From an uncultured Phascolarctobacterium sp. (lineage in GTDB: Bacteria; Bacillota; Negativicutes; Acidaminococcales; Acidaminococcaceae): 64,000 bases of DNA. The stretch lies in the NCBI GenBank assembly GCA_949299135.1, contig CASFZG010000003.1:47162-111161 (forward strand), given 5' to 3'. Positions 37,100 through 47,286 of this stretch are shown here, in pieces. A model generated the notes under the pieces. That model was not told the origin of the DNA, searched no databases, and saw only the letters and a list, made by a program, of their open reading frames with translations. Made by a program: the position numbers and the translations under genes. How positions within the stretch are numbered: position 1 is the stretch's first letter; each line of letters opens with the position of its first letter.

Positions 37100-38800
37100 T
37101 TACTGCTCTATGCCATGCTCGGCTTCGGCACGGTTGATAGCGCAGAGGATGCCCTGAATTGCAGCGACGTTGATGTTGGCGTTAATACCGACGCCGAAGA
37201 TATGTCCGTTGCCGGGCACTTTCAGTTCGATATAGCAGATACCCAGCGCGTCACTGCCGCGGCTGATTGCGTGTTCATGGTAGTTTACAAATTCGTAACC
37301 CACAACGCCGATACTGCTGATTGCCTGGAAGAAACTGTCAATCGGGCCGTTGCCGCTGCCGACAATCATCTTGATTGCGCCGTTGTCGTTAATATAGCCT
37401 TCAAAGCGTGTTTCCGTCGTTCCGTCCAGCTCGCGCAGTTCCGTAAAACGGTGCTGCAATAAGCTGTATTTGCCTTTAAAGTCAAGATATTCCTTATTAA
37501 ACAGCTCTACAATCTGGTCTTCCTTCAGCTCGTCGCCGTAAGCGTCGCTGGCTGCTTTGACGATTGCGCCAAATTCCGGGTGCATTTCCTTCGGCAGACG
37601 GTAACCGCAGGCATGTTCCAGCACAAAGGCTGCGCCGCCCTTGCCGGACTGGCTGTTAATGCGGATAACAGGCTCGTATTCGCGGTTAATATCCGCCGGG
37701 TTGATGGGCAGGTAGGGCACTTCCCAATACGGCGTGCCGCTGGTTTCCATATATTCAAAGCCTTTGCGGATAGCGTCCTGATGGGAACCGGAAAAAGCAG
37801 TAAAGGCCAGTTCGCCCGCGTAGGGCTGGCGTTCATGCACATGCATTTTGGTGCATTTTTCGTAAATCTTTTTAATTTCCAGAATGTTGGTAAAGTCAAG
37901 CTGCGGGTCAACGCCCTGCGTAAACATGTTCAGCGCCACGGTAACAAGGTCAAGGTTGCCGGTGCGCTCGCCGTTGCCGAACAGCGTGCCTTCAATGCGT
38001 TCCGCGCCAGCCATCATGGCAAGCTCTGCCGATGCCACCGCCGTGCCACGGTCGTTATGCGGGTGGATGCTGATAATCGCAGCCTCGCGGTTATGCAGGT
38101 TTTTGCAGAAATATTCAATCTGGTCGGCGTAGGTGTTGGGCGTGCTCATCTCCACCGTGGAGGGCAGGTTTAAAATTACCGGGTTCTCTTTGGTTGCGCC
38201 CAGTTCCTTCATAACCTCCTCGCAAATGCGGATGGAAAAATCAATTTCCGTGCCGGTAAAGCTTTCCGGCGAATATTCGTAGCGGATGTTCATGCCGCTT
38301 TTGGCAACTTCTTCTTCCGTCAGCTTGCGGATAAGGCGCGCGCCTTCAACGGCGATATCGACAATTCCGTCCATATCCTTTTTGAACACAACCTTGCGCT
38401 GCAAAGTGCTGGTGGAATTATAAAAATGAATGATAACGTTTTTTGCGCCCTTTACTGCTTCAAAAGTCTTTTTAATCAGCTCGGCGCGGGCCTGAACCAG
38501 CACCTGCACAGTAACGTCGTCCGGAATATAATTGCCTTCAATCAAAGTGCGCAGGATTTCGTATTCCGTTTCGGAAGCGGAAGGGAAACCCACTTCGATT
38601 TCCTTAAAACCGATATCAACGAGAGTTTTGAACATTAACAGCTTTTCATCAAGCTGCATGGGCGTAACCAGTGCCTGGTTGCCGTCGCGCAAATCGACGC
38701 TGCACCATACCGGCGCTTTGGTAATAACTTTGTCCGGCCATTCGCGGTTTGCCATTTTTACCGGCTGGAAAGGAATGTACTGTTTGTTGGCTTTTTGCAT
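37100..38800 (-). CDS. leuA: 2-isopropylmalate synthase
   Basis: 566 residues. HMGL-like TIM barrel with CSVDLRDGNQALVTPM, the metal HxH in SIHPHNDRGTA, and EGTLFGNGERTGNLDLV, followed by the C-terminal LeuA regulatory domain (about 440-566). Length and start (MQKANKQYIPFQPVKMANREWPD) match the longer class that includes fungal and some bacterial LeuA. It condenses 2-ketoisovalerate with acetyl-CoA, the first step to leucine. A T-box leader lies upstream, so expression should follow charged tRNA-Leu. The gene stands alone, without leuBCD. Confidence 0.96.
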   Translation of the reverse strand: MQKANKQYIPFQPVKMANREWPDKVITKAPVWCSVDLRDGNQALVTPMQLDEKLLMFKTLVDIGFKEIEVGFPSASETEYEILRTLIEGNYIPDDVTVQVLVQARAELIKKTFEAVKGAKNVIIHFYNSTSTLQRKVVFKKDMDGIVDIAVEGARLIRKLTEEEVAKSGMNIRYEYSPESFTGTEIDFSIRICEEVMKELGATKENPVILNLPSTVEMSTPNTYADQIEYFCKNLHNREAAIISIHPHNDRGTAVASAELAMMAGAERIEGTLFGNGERTGNLDLVTVALNMFTQGVDPQLDFTNILEIKKIYEKCTKMHVHERQPYAGELAFTAFSGSHQDAIRKGFEYMETSGTPYWEVPYLPINPADINREYEPVIRINSQSGKGGAAFVLEHACGYRLPKEMHPEFGAIVKAASDAYGDELKEDQIVELFNKEYLDFKGKYSLLQHRFTELRELDGTTETRFEGYINDNGAIKMIVGSGNGPIDSFFQAISSIGVVGYEFVNYHEHAISRGSDALGICYIELKVPGNGHIFGVGINANINVAAIQGILCAINRAEAEHGIEQ

Positions 38801-38845
38801 TTTAAATAACCTCCGTTCTTTTGTTCTGAGCGGAGAAACAAAAAT

Positions 38846-38876
38846 CCCCGCTCCCTACTAAAGCATAGGGGCGGGG
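38846..38876 (-). terminator. T-box terminator of the leuA leader
   Basis: On the minus strand CCCCGCCCC and GGGAGCGGGG pair and are followed by ATTTTTGTTT. This is the terminator whose formation competes with the antiterminator containing the T-box sequence. Confidence 0.88.
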
Positions 38877-39090
38877 AATAATTCCACGCGGTACCACCCT
38901 AATTCAGCCGCCAATGCGGCCCTCAGCAGCCTCTAACAAGGCCCGGCTTAATAACGCTGCCACACGTCCGGCCCTACATATCGGGCAGGCAACTCCGGGA
39001 TGAGCTATACATAAACTTTAGCCGCTGCCTCGCACCAACCGGCAGCTCTCTTACGGCGTTACGGTTTATCTTGTTCCCTTCACAGTCTTT
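38846..39090 (-). ncRNA. T-box riboswitch leader of leuA
   Basis: The minus strand shows the T-box order. It opens with AAAGA and GAAGGGAACAAGAT, then has the distal AG-bulge and loop pattern (AGAGAGCTGCCGGTTGGTG, GAGGCAGC). The T-box consensus AGGGTGGTACCGCG is at about 38885-38900, followed by the terminator. A CTC triplet at 39002-39004 is a candidate leucine specifier, next to ATC; I cannot settle which is read. Uncharged tRNA binding would allow read-through into leuA. Confidence 0.93.
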
Positions 39091-39155
39091 AAGGTGAATG
39101 TTTTTTAAGTTGTTACAATTTATTATAATTACTCAGCGTTTTTCTGTCAAGACGT

Positions 39156-40871
39156 TTAATCCTGTTTTTGGATGCTGGCTTTCGATTTATTTACGGAATA
39201 AATGGTTTCGAACGCAACCAGCACGGAAAGGATTACCAGAATAACGGAAACAACCGGTACAGCGGGGTGACCAAGGCCGAGAACCCAGCCGTCGTAAATG
39301 CTGAGCATAAGCGCCCAGTTGGACATTAAGAACATCAGCACCGCCGGGATGCAGGCCGCCATCCATACTTTGGATTCGCGGCGGGTGTTGTACAGCCAGA
39401 TGCTGATACCAATCAGTGCCAGCGCAGCCAAAAGCTGGTTGGATGCGCCGAAGGTGTTCCAGAAGGTTTTCCACGCCGGGATGACATTGCCTTTAGCGTC
39501 CGTCATGGTCTGGAAGATGAAGAAGATAGGCACTGCGGAAGTAAGCGCCGTACCGAGGATTTTGCCCTTCGTATCACGCCAGCCGGTAAGTTCTTCGATA
39601 ACATAGCGGCCAAGGCGGGTACAAACGTCAAGCGTATCGTAAACGAAGGTGGTAAACGCCATCAGACCAAAGCTGATGCCGAAAGCAGCCGGAATACCGA
39701 TAAGTTCCATAAAGCTGCCGATGCCCATAGCGTAAATAAAGTTAGGCGCTTTGTGGATGAGTTCGGAATCCTGCGCCAGAATCATAACGCAGACGATGGA
39801 TACAACCGCAACCATGCCTTCCAGCAGCATTGCGCCGTAGCCGATAGCGGTAGCATCGGTTTCTTTAGCAAGCTGCTTGCTGCTGGTACCGGAAGATACC
39901 AGTGCATGGAAGCCGGAGCATGCGCCGCACGCGATGGTGATAAACAAAATCGGGAACATCGGCGTCCAGAAATGTTCGCCCAAAGAACCGTCCGGGTTCA
40001 GATTGGTAAATGCTGGATAGTTGATTTCGTAACCGCCGAACATAATGCCGATAGCGGCAACAACAAGGGCAATGTACAGGAAGTAACCGCCCAGCGCGCC
40101 GCGCGGCTGCAACAGGAGCCACATCGGCATCATAGCCGCAACAAGGCAGTAAACCAAAATCAAAACGCCCCAAACCTTCTGCGCCGTTGCCGGGTCAGAA
40201 ACAGGCAGGCTGAGCGGCAGGGATTGACCCGCCCAGATGGCAACACCAACCAGCGGCAGGAAGATGCAAACCGCAAGGTTTTCCTTTAATCCGCCAAAGC
40301 GCATTAAAAGACCCATAATAATAGGCAGCGCCAGGTACATGGCGGAAGAACTTGCAATGCCCGCACCGGAAACAACTTCGCCGTTTTCCAGCGTTACGTT
40401 GCCGACAAAGGACGACGCGGTAATATCGGTAAACGCTACAATAACGTAAACCAGCGTAATCCATACAAATATCATAAACAAAATCCACGCGCGCTGCGAT
40501 ACATTAAGGCGCACAACTTCGGTAATGGATTTGGCTTTATGGCGCACGGAGGCAACAAGGCTGCCCATATCGTGAATGCCGCCGATAAAAATACAGCCAA
40601 GGATTACCCACAAAAGCGCCGGCGCCCAACCGTAAATTACCGCTGCCAGGATAGGCCCGTTAATAGGGCCTGCAGCTGCAATGGCGGAAAAATGCTGGCC
40701 AAGCAGCATGCCCTTTTTTGCAGGCACATAGTCTACGCCGTCTTCCATTTCAACAGAAGGCACGGGATTTTTGTCATCAAGCTTAAAAACAGTGTTGGCA
40801 AGAAATTTGCCGTAGGTAAAATATGCGGCTAATAAAATCAGCGCGCTTGCCACTACAATAAACAGTACCAA
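39156..40871 (-). CDS. cstA: CstA family peptide/pyruvate transporter
   Basis: 571 residues with many membrane helices. Typical CstA sequences: GKFLANTVFKLDD, FSAIAAAGPINGPILAAVIYGWAPALLWV, GCIFIGGIHDMGSLVASVRHKAKSI and CGACSGFHALVSSGTSSKQL. Family members move peptides or pyruvate during carbon limitation; the substrate here is not determined. The start is TTG at 40871 with GGAGG eight bases upstream; no better ATG is available at the family N-terminus. Confidence 0.92.
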   Translation of the reverse strand: MVLFIVVASALILLAAYFTYGKFLANTVFKLDDKNPVPSVEMEDGVDYVPAKKGMLLGQHFSAIAAAGPINGPILAAVIYGWAPALLWVILGCIFIGGIHDMGSLVASVRHKAKSITEVVRLNVSQRAWILFMIFVWITLVYVIVAFTDITASSFVGNVTLENGEVVSGAGIASSSAMYLALPIIMGLLMRFGGLKENLAVCIFLPLVGVAIWAGQSLPLSLPVSDPATAQKVWGVLILVYCLVAAMMPMWLLLQPRGALGGYFLYIALVVAAIGIMFGGYEINYPAFTNLNPDGSLGEHFWTPMFPILFITIACGACSGFHALVSSGTSSKQLAKETDATAIGYGAMLLEGMVAVVSIVCVMILAQDSELIHKAPNFIYAMGIGSFMELIGIPAAFGISFGLMAFTTFVYDTLDVCTRLGRYVIEELTGWRDTKGKILGTALTSAVPIFFIFQTMTDAKGNVIPAWKTFWNTFGASNQLLAALALIGISIWLYNTRRESKVWMAACIPAVLMFLMSNWALMLSIYDGWVLGLGHPAVPVVSVILVILSVLVAFETIYSVNKSKASIQKQD

Positions 40872-40908
40872 TTGCGATTCCTCCCATCATCATGGCGTCG
40901 TTGCCATT

Positions 40909-42246
40909 TTATAAATCATCATCATCTGCTTCCGTTTCAGGCTGCGGCAGCTGCGTAACCAGAACCTTGTCCACACGCGTGCCGTCCATATCTACAACCT
41001 CAAAACGGTAGCCTTCCCACTCAAAGTAGTTGCCCGCTTCCGGAATATGCCCGATATTTGTTACCACAAAACCGGCGACGGTGTTGTAACCGTTCTTTTC
41101 TTCCAGCGGCAGCTCCTCAAACTCAAAATAATCCTTAAATTCGCTGATGGGCAGCATGCCGTCAACCAGCCAGCTGCCATCTTCCCGCTTAACTACTTCC
41201 TGCTTAACGTCCTCGTCGTATGAAGGCAAATCGCCGACAAGGTGTTCGATAACGTCCCTTAACGTTACCATGCCTGCCAGCCCGCCGAATTCATCCATAA
41301 CCAGCGCCACTTTAATTCGCTTAACCTTAAACATGTCAAGCAGGCTTTGCGTGTGCATGGCCTCCGGCACAAACAGCGGCTGCTGGATGAATTTGCGCAA
41401 ATCGCGTTCGCCGCCGTGCAGCCACGAAGCAAACACCTTTTTGGTGTACACAACGCCGGCTACATGTTCAAGGTCGCCGTCTGCAACGACAAAGCAGGAA
41501 TACATCTTTTCTGACATTTCTGAAAATTGTACATCTGCGGGGTCGTTCAAATCCAGCCACTCAATTTTGGTACGCGGCGTCATAATCTCGCTGACGCGCA
41601 AATCGTCAAGCGCAAACACGTTCTCAATCATCATCTGCTCACGGTCGTCAAACACGCCGTGCTCGCGTCCCTGCTCAATCAAAACGCGTACTTCTTCTTC
41701 CGTTACGGGCGGCTCCTCGTTCGGCTTAACGCCGATAACACGCAGCAGCACAGTGGTGGATACGCTTAAAAAGATGGTGAGTGGGCGGAAAACGGTGATT
41801 AAGGTTTTGATAAAGCGGGCAAAGAACATGGAAACCTTTTCGGGGTTGTTCAGCGCCAGCTTTTTAGGAAGCAGTTCGCCCAAGATAAGGCTTAAATAAG
41901 TTACAAGTACAACTACTGTGGCGTACGAAACAAACGCTGCGTAAGGCACCATAAACGGTATTTTGCGCAGCAGCACCTCAAGCGGTGCGGCCAGCATCGC
42001 GCCGCTGTATACGCCGGTGCCGATGCCGACAAGCGTAATGCCTATCTGCACGGTGGATAAAAAAACCGTAGGTTCATCGGCAAGTTTGGCAATATACGCA
42101 GCACTTTTGCTGCCTTCTTCTGCCAGCTGTTCCAGGCGGCTTTTGCGCGAAGACACCACCGCCATTTCCAGCATCGACAGTAAACCGTTCAATAAAATAA
42201 GGACTAAAACAATAATACACTCAAGCACAGACCCAAGAGGATCCAT
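40909..42246 (-). CDS. HlyC/CorC (CNNM) family membrane protein with CBS pair
   Basis: 445 residues. The N-terminal DUF21/CNNM membrane domain (about 1-200) has NGLLSMLEMAVVSSRKSRLEQLAEEGS and GELLPKKLALNNPE. Two CBS domains follow (around 215-345; VSEIMTPRTKIEWLDL, VMDEFGGLAGMVTLRDVIEHLVGD), then a C-terminal CorC/HlyC domain. Relatives take part in magnesium or cobalt efflux; the haemolysin name is historical. It appears transcribed from its own promoter upstream of cstA. Confidence 0.9.
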   Translation of the reverse strand: MDPLGSVLECIIVLVLILLNGLLSMLEMAVVSSRKSRLEQLAEEGSKSAAYIAKLADEPTVFLSTVQIGITLVGIGTGVYSGAMLAAPLEVLLRKIPFMVPYAAFVSYATVVVLVTYLSLILGELLPKKLALNNPEKVSMFFARFIKTLITVFRPLTIFLSVSTTVLLRVIGVKPNEEPPVTEEEVRVLIEQGREHGVFDDREQMMIENVFALDDLRVSEIMTPRTKIEWLDLNDPADVQFSEMSEKMYSCFVVADGDLEHVAGVVYTKKVFASWLHGGERDLRKFIQQPLFVPEAMHTQSLLDMFKVKRIKVALVMDEFGGLAGMVTLRDVIEHLVGDLPSYDEDVKQEVVKREDGSWLVDGMLPISEFKDYFEFEELPLEEKNGYNTVAGFVVTNIGHIPEAGNYFEWEGYRFEVVDMDGTRVDKVLVTQLPQPETEADDDDL

Positions 42247-42269
42247 ATAACCAACTCCTATTTATCCCA

Positions 42270-42698
42270 TTATTTTGCCCAGACAAGGCTCATCAAATTG
42301 GGGTATTCTTCTGTTAAATGCCTTAAAATTACGTCGATAACGGTATGTACCAGCCTCGGGTCGAAGCTTTCTTCGGTATCGGTCAGGCAGCTGTCCAGAC
42401 AGATATCGCCGTTATCGGTAATATAATATTTAAATACCTTGTATTTGCCGTTCATGGCGTTGATGTGCGCCAGCACAGCCTGTTTGTTTTCGTCGTTAAC
42501 AACGGCTGCGGCAACGCGCACCTGAATCATGGTGTAAATGCTGTCGTCGGTTACAACCATCGTCGGCAGCATCTGCCCGCTTACTTCCATATGTGCGCGG
42601 TATACAACGGTATGCAGGTCATTTTTTACTTCTTCCTTGCTGAAGCAGGTAATTTTATTGTCTGCTAAAAATTTGTCAAATTGCTCAGCTTTGCTCAT
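42270..42698 (-). CDS. YbjN-like sensory/chaperone-like domain protein
   Basis: 142 residues, acidic, no membrane segment. It resembles YbjN/type III secretion chaperone-like folds: an N-terminal helix (AEQFDKFLADNKI), a beta-meander, YYITDNGDICLDSCLTDTEESFDPRLVHTVIDVILRHL. The function of this family is unknown, though some members are linked to stress regulation. It is 24 bases upstream of the CorC-like gene and may be in the same transcript. Confidence 0.6.
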   Translation of the reverse strand: MSKAEQFDKFLADNKITCFSKEEVKNDLHTVVYRAHMEVSGQMLPTMVVTDDSIYTMIQVRVAAAVVNDENKQAVLAHINAMNGKYKVFKYYITDNGDICLDSCLTDTEESFDPRLVHTVIDVILRHLTEEYPNLMSLVWAK

Positions 42699-42871
42699 CG
42701 GATTAAGCCTCCCTAAAATAATGGTTATTACTATGATACACTATACAGCTAAATTTGTACAGATTTTAAATAAATTTAACGTGAATAATAACGCCGCGCG
42801 TGTACAATATGTAAATATTTTAACACTCTGTATTTTTTAACTTACAGCGCGTACATACGCTTACGCGGATA

Positions 42872-44092
42872 TTATACCACCTGGAAAATATAAAATTTCA
42901 AATAATACGTTTCCGGCACGTTCCACAAAACCGGATGGTCCGGCGACTGCTGGCGTGCTTCAATCTGACGCAGGCTGACGCTGGCGTCGCGCGCCGCGTC
43001 CTTCAGCATCTGCACAAAATATTCCTCCTTCATAAAGTGCGAGCAGGAACAGGTCGCCAGATATCCGCCGCGCGGCAAAAGTTTCATCGCTTTAAGGTTA
43101 ATCTCTTTATATCCGCGGATAGCGTTTTTAACCGTGCTGCCCGATTTGGTAAACGCCGGCGGGTCAAGGATGATAAAATCGTAAGCGTGCGATTTTTCTT
43201 CCGCCAGTTTGGTCAGCAGGTCAAACACATTGGCTTCCAAAGGCGTAACAACATCTTTAAAGCCGTTCTTTTCGGCATTAATGCCCGTCATGCGCACCGC
43301 CTCGGCAGATACATCCACCGCCGTTACGGAAGCAGCGCCGCCAGCCGCCGCGTTCAGCGCAAATGCGCCGGTATGGGTAAAGCAGTCCAGAACGTGCTTG
43401 CCCTTGGCAATGCGCGCCACCGCCTGACGGTTATACTTCTGGTCGAGGAAAAAGCCTGTTTTCTGCCCGTTTTCCACGTCGACCTCGTAGCGGATGCCGT
43501 TTTCAACAATTTCCGTCAGCGGGCTTTTATCGGCAACGGTTTCCGGCATAAACCAGCCCTTGTTTTCCGTTAAGCCCTCCAGTTCGCGGATTTTTACATC
43601 GTTGCGCTCGTAAATGCCGCGGATGTTTTCGCCCTGCTTACGCAGAAGCTCCAGAAGCTGCGTAAAAATCATTTCCTTGCGCAGCTCAATGCCCAGCGAT
43701 AAGGTCTGCGTAACCAGAATATCGTTAAAGCGGTCCATAGTCAACCCAGGGAACATATCCGCCTCGCCGAAAATCAGGCGGCAGCATTTAAAATCGTCGT
43801 CCGGCATAACGGTACGGCGGTAATCAATTGCGTACTGCAAACGGCGCTGCCAAAAGGCAGCGTCAAACTTATCATTGGTGTTGGTGGATATAATCCTTAC
43901 CTTAATTTTGCTGTTGTCGTTAATAAAACCGGTGCCAAGGTATTTGCCCTTGTTCGTAACAACGTCCACCAAATCGCCGTTGGCGTAACGGCCTTCAATA
44001 TTGGTAATTTCATCGGCATAAACCCACGGGTGCCCGCCCCTTGCGGCACGCTCGCCTTTGGGCGTAATGTATATTTTTGTGTATTCGCGCAT
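42872..44092 (-). CDS. Class I SAM-dependent 23S rRNA cytosine methyltransferase (RlmI family)
   Basis: 406 residues from ATG 44092, chosen because AAAGGAG lies upstream and the protein then begins REYTKIYITPKGERAARGGHPWVYADEI, the PUA domain of this family. The frame extends 12 codons further without support. A Rossmann methyltransferase domain follows: VLDCFTHTGAFALNAA and FIILDPPAFTKSG. Homologue RlmI makes m5C1962 in 23S rRNA. No operon partner; the next gene upstream has its own terminator. Confidence 0.88.
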   Translation of the reverse strand: MREYTKIYITPKGERAARGGHPWVYADEITNIEGRYANGDLVDVVTNKGKYLGTGFINDNSKIKVRIISTNTNDKFDAAFWQRRLQYAIDYRRTVMPDDDFKCCRLIFGEADMFPGLTMDRFNDILVTQTLSLGIELRKEMIFTQLLELLRKQGENIRGIYERNDVKIRELEGLTENKGWFMPETVADKSPLTEIVENGIRYEVDVENGQKTGFFLDQKYNRQAVARIAKGKHVLDCFTHTGAFALNAAAGGAASVTAVDVSAEAVRMTGINAEKNGFKDVVTPLEANVFDLLTKLAEEKSHAYDFIILDPPAFTKSGSTVKNAIRGYKEINLKAMKLLPRGGYLATCSCSHFMKEEYFVQMLKDAARDASVSLRQIEARQQSPDHPVLWNVPETYYLKFYIFQVV

Positions 44093-44143
44093 AAGCTGCT
44101 CCTTTATGTTTTTAAAAATATTATACAATACCGCGGCAAAATA

Positions 44144-44172
44144 AAAAAGCCTCCCGGCGCAAACCGGAAGGC
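44144..44172 (-). terminator. Terminator after the NrdD-tail-like gene
   Basis: The minus strand has GCCTTCCGG-TTTGCG-CCGGGAGGC followed by TTTTTTATTTT. Confidence 0.85.
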
Positions 44173-44184
44173 AGTTTGTTTATA

Positions 44185-44457
44185 TCAGTGCAAATGGCAT
44201 ACGCGGTCGGCAACTTCCGCTTTTTTAGCGTCATTAAAGCGCGGCAGCGTGCTGAGATAGCCGGTAATGCGGCGTACCCTTACGATGGTATCGTAATGCG
44301 GTTTTACCACAACATTATCACCGTTCAGGCTTAAATCCATCGAAAGCAGGGTTTCGTGCGGTCTTACCTGCAGCTGGTCTTTTAAATAAATCGCGGCTTC
44401 TTCTCTGGTGATTCCGTCCGCGCAGTTAACTTTGATGCCGTCCATTTCGTAGGTCAT
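44185..44457 (-). CDS. Small protein resembling the C-terminal tail of anaerobic ribonucleotide reductase NrdD
   Basis: 90 residues from ATG 44457 (GAGGAG eight bases upstream; a GTG three codons earlier overlaps that site). The C-terminal part VRVRRITGYLSTLPRFNDAKKAEVADRV strongly resembles the end of NrdD, where an R-x-GYL segment precedes a helix with the same AK-xEV-RV spacing. The catalytic glycyl-radical and active-site cysteines are absent, so it cannot be a reductase. The first 50 residues have no recognised domain. Its role is unknown; a regulatory or binding role is possible. Confidence 0.65.
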   Translation of the reverse strand: MTYEMDGIKVNCADGITREEAAIYLKDQLQVRPHETLLSMDLSLNGDNVVVKPHYDTIVRVRRITGYLSTLPRFNDAKKAEVADRVCHLH

Positions 44458-44574
44458 AAAACTCACTCCTCAATTTGTTTCATGACCATATTATAAAACA
44501 ATAATAATTATTTGTAAAGCCTTTTCTACAAAATATTGTAGTTTTTTATTTTGCTGACCGCAATATTTTGTAGC

Positions 44575-45159
44575 TTATTCGATAATCGGGCGTCCTTCCA
44601 TCAGGTTCACCTGTTTGCAGATTGCCCATTTCATAATGTCAACGGGGTCCTTCTGGTTGCCCATCGGCTCTACATCACGTTCGTAAACTTCCTTTTTGCT
44701 GAAGCGGTTGCCGTCATGCCTGTACACATAAATATCCGCGTTGGCGATAGTTTCAATGTAAGTATCGTCAAAATCATTGCGAAAACCGAAGAAACGGTTA
44801 ACCATGTACGAATCCAAATCGTCCACCATTACCAGCACCAGCGCTTCAAGCTGCGCTTCTTCGGCAATGCTCTGCATTACGGCGGCGTCGATTTTTACCT
44901 TGCCCTTTGGCGTAAAAATTTTTTCGGCAGCAACGGCTTTGGCAGTAGCGTTATCCACCATTTTAAAATCGGGGAAGTGGTACGCCCACCTTACCGGCTC
45001 GCGCCAGCTGCGGTAAACGGACTGCGTTACGTTACCGCTGCGGTCAAACACCACCAGCGTGGCGGGCTGCTCCGCAAAGGCGGCAAAAGCGCGCGGCGTT
45101 ACGCCGATAAAGGCACAGCAGATGAATGCGATAACTAAAAATATATTCAGCTTTTTCAT
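44575..45159 (-). CDS. Exported protein of unknown function
   Basis: 194 residues from ATG 45159, with GAGGGGTGA just upstream. A clear signal peptide MKKLNIFLVIAFICCAFIG...AFA is present. The mature part has a mixed alpha/beta look (DAAVMQSIAEEAQLEALVLVMVDDLDSYMV) and a lipoprotein cysteine is not placed for lipidation. No family recognised. It begins about 20 bases after the deoB stop and may be the third gene of the udp-deoB transcript. Confidence 0.7.
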   Translation of the reverse strand: MKKLNIFLVIAFICCAFIGVTPRAFAAFAEQPATLVVFDRSGNVTQSVYRSWREPVRWAYHFPDFKMVDNATAKAVAAEKIFTPKGKVKIDAAVMQSIAEEAQLEALVLVMVDDLDSYMVNRFFGFRNDFDDTYIETIANADIYVYRHDGNRFSKKEVYERDVEPMGNQKDPVDIMKWAICKQVNLMEGRPIIE

Positions 45160-45179
45160 GGTTTCACCCCTCATCTATT

Positions 45180-46376
45180 TTAAGGCGGCGCGCCAAGATA
45201 TGCGGCAATAGTCTGCCCGATGCAGCTGAAAGTTGGCATCGGCGCAAGCTGCTGCGGCTTAACACCAGCGCCGTAAAACAGCACGGGGATATGCTCGCGC
45301 GTATGGTCGCTGCCCTGCCACGTCGGGTCGCAGCCGTGGTCGGCAGTTACCAAAAGCAAATCGTCCGGCTTCAGCAGCGCCAAAATCTCCGGCAGGCGGC
45401 TGTCAAAATATTCCAGCGCCTCGCCGTAGCCCAAAGCGTCGCGCCTGTGCCCGTAGGACGAATCAAAATCAACAAAATTGCTGAACACCAGCGTGTTGTC
45501 CGGCGCTTCACTAACAGCCTGTTTGCTGGCGTTAAAAATAACTTCCAGCCCAGCCGCCGGGTAGTGTTTTGTTATGCCGCGGTGCGCAAAAATATCGGCA
45601 ATTTTGCCAACAGCGTACACATTGCCGCCCGCTTCCGTCAGCTTGTCAAGCAGCGTCGGTTCGGGTGCGGGCACGGCGTAATCATGCCTGTTGCCGGTGC
45701 GCACAAAATCAGCGGCGCATGTGCCCACAAACGGACGCGCAATAATCCGCGCAATGCGGTAAGGCTTAACCAGCTCATAGCAAATCTTGCACAAATCATA
45801 CAAGCGCTCCAGCCCAAAAGCCTGCTCGTGCGCGGCAATCTGCAAAACGCTGTCCGCGCTGGTGTAAATTATCGGCTTGCCGCTTTTAATATGCTCCTCG
45901 CCCAGTTCTTTAATAATTTCCGTGCCGCTGGCGTGCTTTTCACCCAGTACCCCGGGCAGCGCGCCCTCGCGGATAATAGCCTCCACCAGTTCCTGCGGGA
46001 AGCATTTCGGCTTATCGGGGAAGTAGCCCCATTCAAAATCGACCGGCACACCCATCATTTCCCAGTGCCCGCTTAAAGTATCCTTGCCGCGGCTTATTTC
46101 CTGCGCGTAGGTGTAAGCACCTTTTACCGTTTCTGCTCTGCCAATGCTGTGCGCAAGTTTCTGCCCGCGGCTCAGCTCGGCAGCTTTTTCCAAGCCAAGT
46201 GCCGATAAGTTGGGCAAATGCAAAAACTTCGGACTGCCGTCCGCATTTTTACGGTTCGCCGCCATCCATTCGCAAATATGCCCCAGCGTATCCGCACCTT
46301 TATCGCCAAAACGCTCCGCATCCGCCGCATGGCCGATGCCGAACGAATCAAGCAGCAAAATTATTGCCCTTGCCAT
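45180..46376 (-). CDS. deoB: Phosphopentomutase
   Basis: 398 residues from ATG 46376, preceded by AAGGGAGGAA; the open frame reaches further but the family starts [19 protein letters not shown]. Alkaline phosphatase-superfamily metal motifs are DSFGIG at the start and [23 protein letters not shown] at about 330-355. It interconverts ribose-1-phosphate (or deoxyribose-1-phosphate) and the 5-phosphate. Two bases separate it from the upstream udp gene, so they form a nucleoside salvage operon. Confidence 0.96.
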   Translation of the reverse strand: MARAIILLLDSFGIGHAADAERFGDKGADTLGHICEWMAANRKNADGSPKFLHLPNLSALGLEKAAELSRGQKLAHSIGRAETVKGAYTYAQEISRGKDTLSGHWEMMGVPVDFEWGYFPDKPKCFPQELVEAIIREGALPGVLGEKHASGTEIIKELGEEHIKSGKPIIYTSADSVLQIAAHEQAFGLERLYDLCKICYELVKPYRIARIIARPFVGTCAADFVRTGNRHDYAVPAPEPTLLDKLTEAGGNVYAVGKIADIFAHRGITKHYPAAGLEVIFNASKQAVSEAPDNTLVFSNFVDFDSSYGHRRDALGYGEALEYFDSRLPEILALLKPDDLLLVTADHGCDPTWQGSDHTREHIPVLFYGAGVKPQQLAPMPTFSCIGQTIAAYLGAPP

Positions 46377-46378
46377 AA

Positions 46379-47167
46379 TTATTCCTCCCTTAAAAGGACG
46401 TACAGCGCATGGCTGACAACGTTGCAAAAACGCTCGCTCGCCAGTGCGTAAACATCAGGCGGCGCAACGCTTTCGCTTTCCGTACGTTTGGCAACAACGC
46501 CGCAGATAGAAGCCGCGTGCAGCCCAAAAGCCTGCGCCACCACAAACAGCGTTGCTGTTTCCATCTCATAGTTCAGCGCGCCCAGCTGCTGCCACTCCTT
46601 CAAAGTTCCGCGCAGTGCGTTGCAGACATAGCCGGTAAAGCTGTCGTAACGCTCCTGCCCCGGCCAGAAGGTATCGGACGATACCGAAATACCAACGTGA
46701 TGAGGTATCTCCAATTCTTCGGCAGTGTAAGCCAAAGCGTTGGTCAGTTTTAAATCCGCCACGGCGGGGAAGTTTACCGGCGCATAATGCGCGGAAGTTC
46801 CGTCCAGACGCACAGCTGCGTTGTTGATAATAACGTCGCCAAGGTTGACATGCTCCTGAATCGAACCCGTCGTACCGACACGAATAAAGTTTTTAATGCC
46901 GAGGCGCGCCAGTTCTTCCAAACCGATAGCGACGGAAGGTCCGCCCATGCCTGTAGAACATACCAGCACTTTTTTGCCTTCAACATCTGCCAGCCAGCTT
47001 GTATATTCGCGGTGCGCCGCCAAAAACTGCGCCGTGCCGATAGCTTTGGCAAGCATCTCAACCCTGCCCGGGTCGCCCGGCAGCAGCGCATACTCCGCGC
47101 CTTGCAGCATCTCACGCGATAATCCTACATGATACATTATTTCATTTTGTTCAGCATAGTTTTTCAT
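46379..47167 (-). CDS. udp: Uridine phosphorylase
   Basis: 262 residues of the PNP/UDP phosphorylase family. Marks: [47 protein letters not shown] and [18 protein letters not shown], in the positions of E. coli Udp. It cleaves uridine with phosphate to uracil and ribose-1-phosphate, which deoB (next gene) passes on to the pentose pathway. A TGGAGG site lies before the ATG. Uracil versus another pyrimidine preference is inferred. Confidence 0.92.
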   Translation of the reverse strand: MKNYAEQNEIMYHVGLSREMLQGAEYALLPGDPGRVEMLAKAIGTAQFLAAHREYTSWLADVEGKKVLVCSTGMGGPSVAIGLEELARLGIKNFIRVGTTGSIQEHVNLGDVIINNAAVRLDGTSAHYAPVNFPAVADLKLTNALAYTAEELEIPHHVGISVSSDTFWPGQERYDSFTGYVCNALRGTLKEWQQLGALNYEMETATLFVVAQAFGLHAASICGVVAKRTESESVAPPDVYALASERFCNVVSHALYVLLREE

Positions 47168-47286
47168 TGTTCTGCCTCCAAACCATTTTCATAAACCTGT
47201 ACTATATTTAATTCGACCCAAAACAAAGCACTCCTGCCTGCCAAAAGCAAAGGATGTGTGAATTAAAGATACAAAACGCTTAATTT

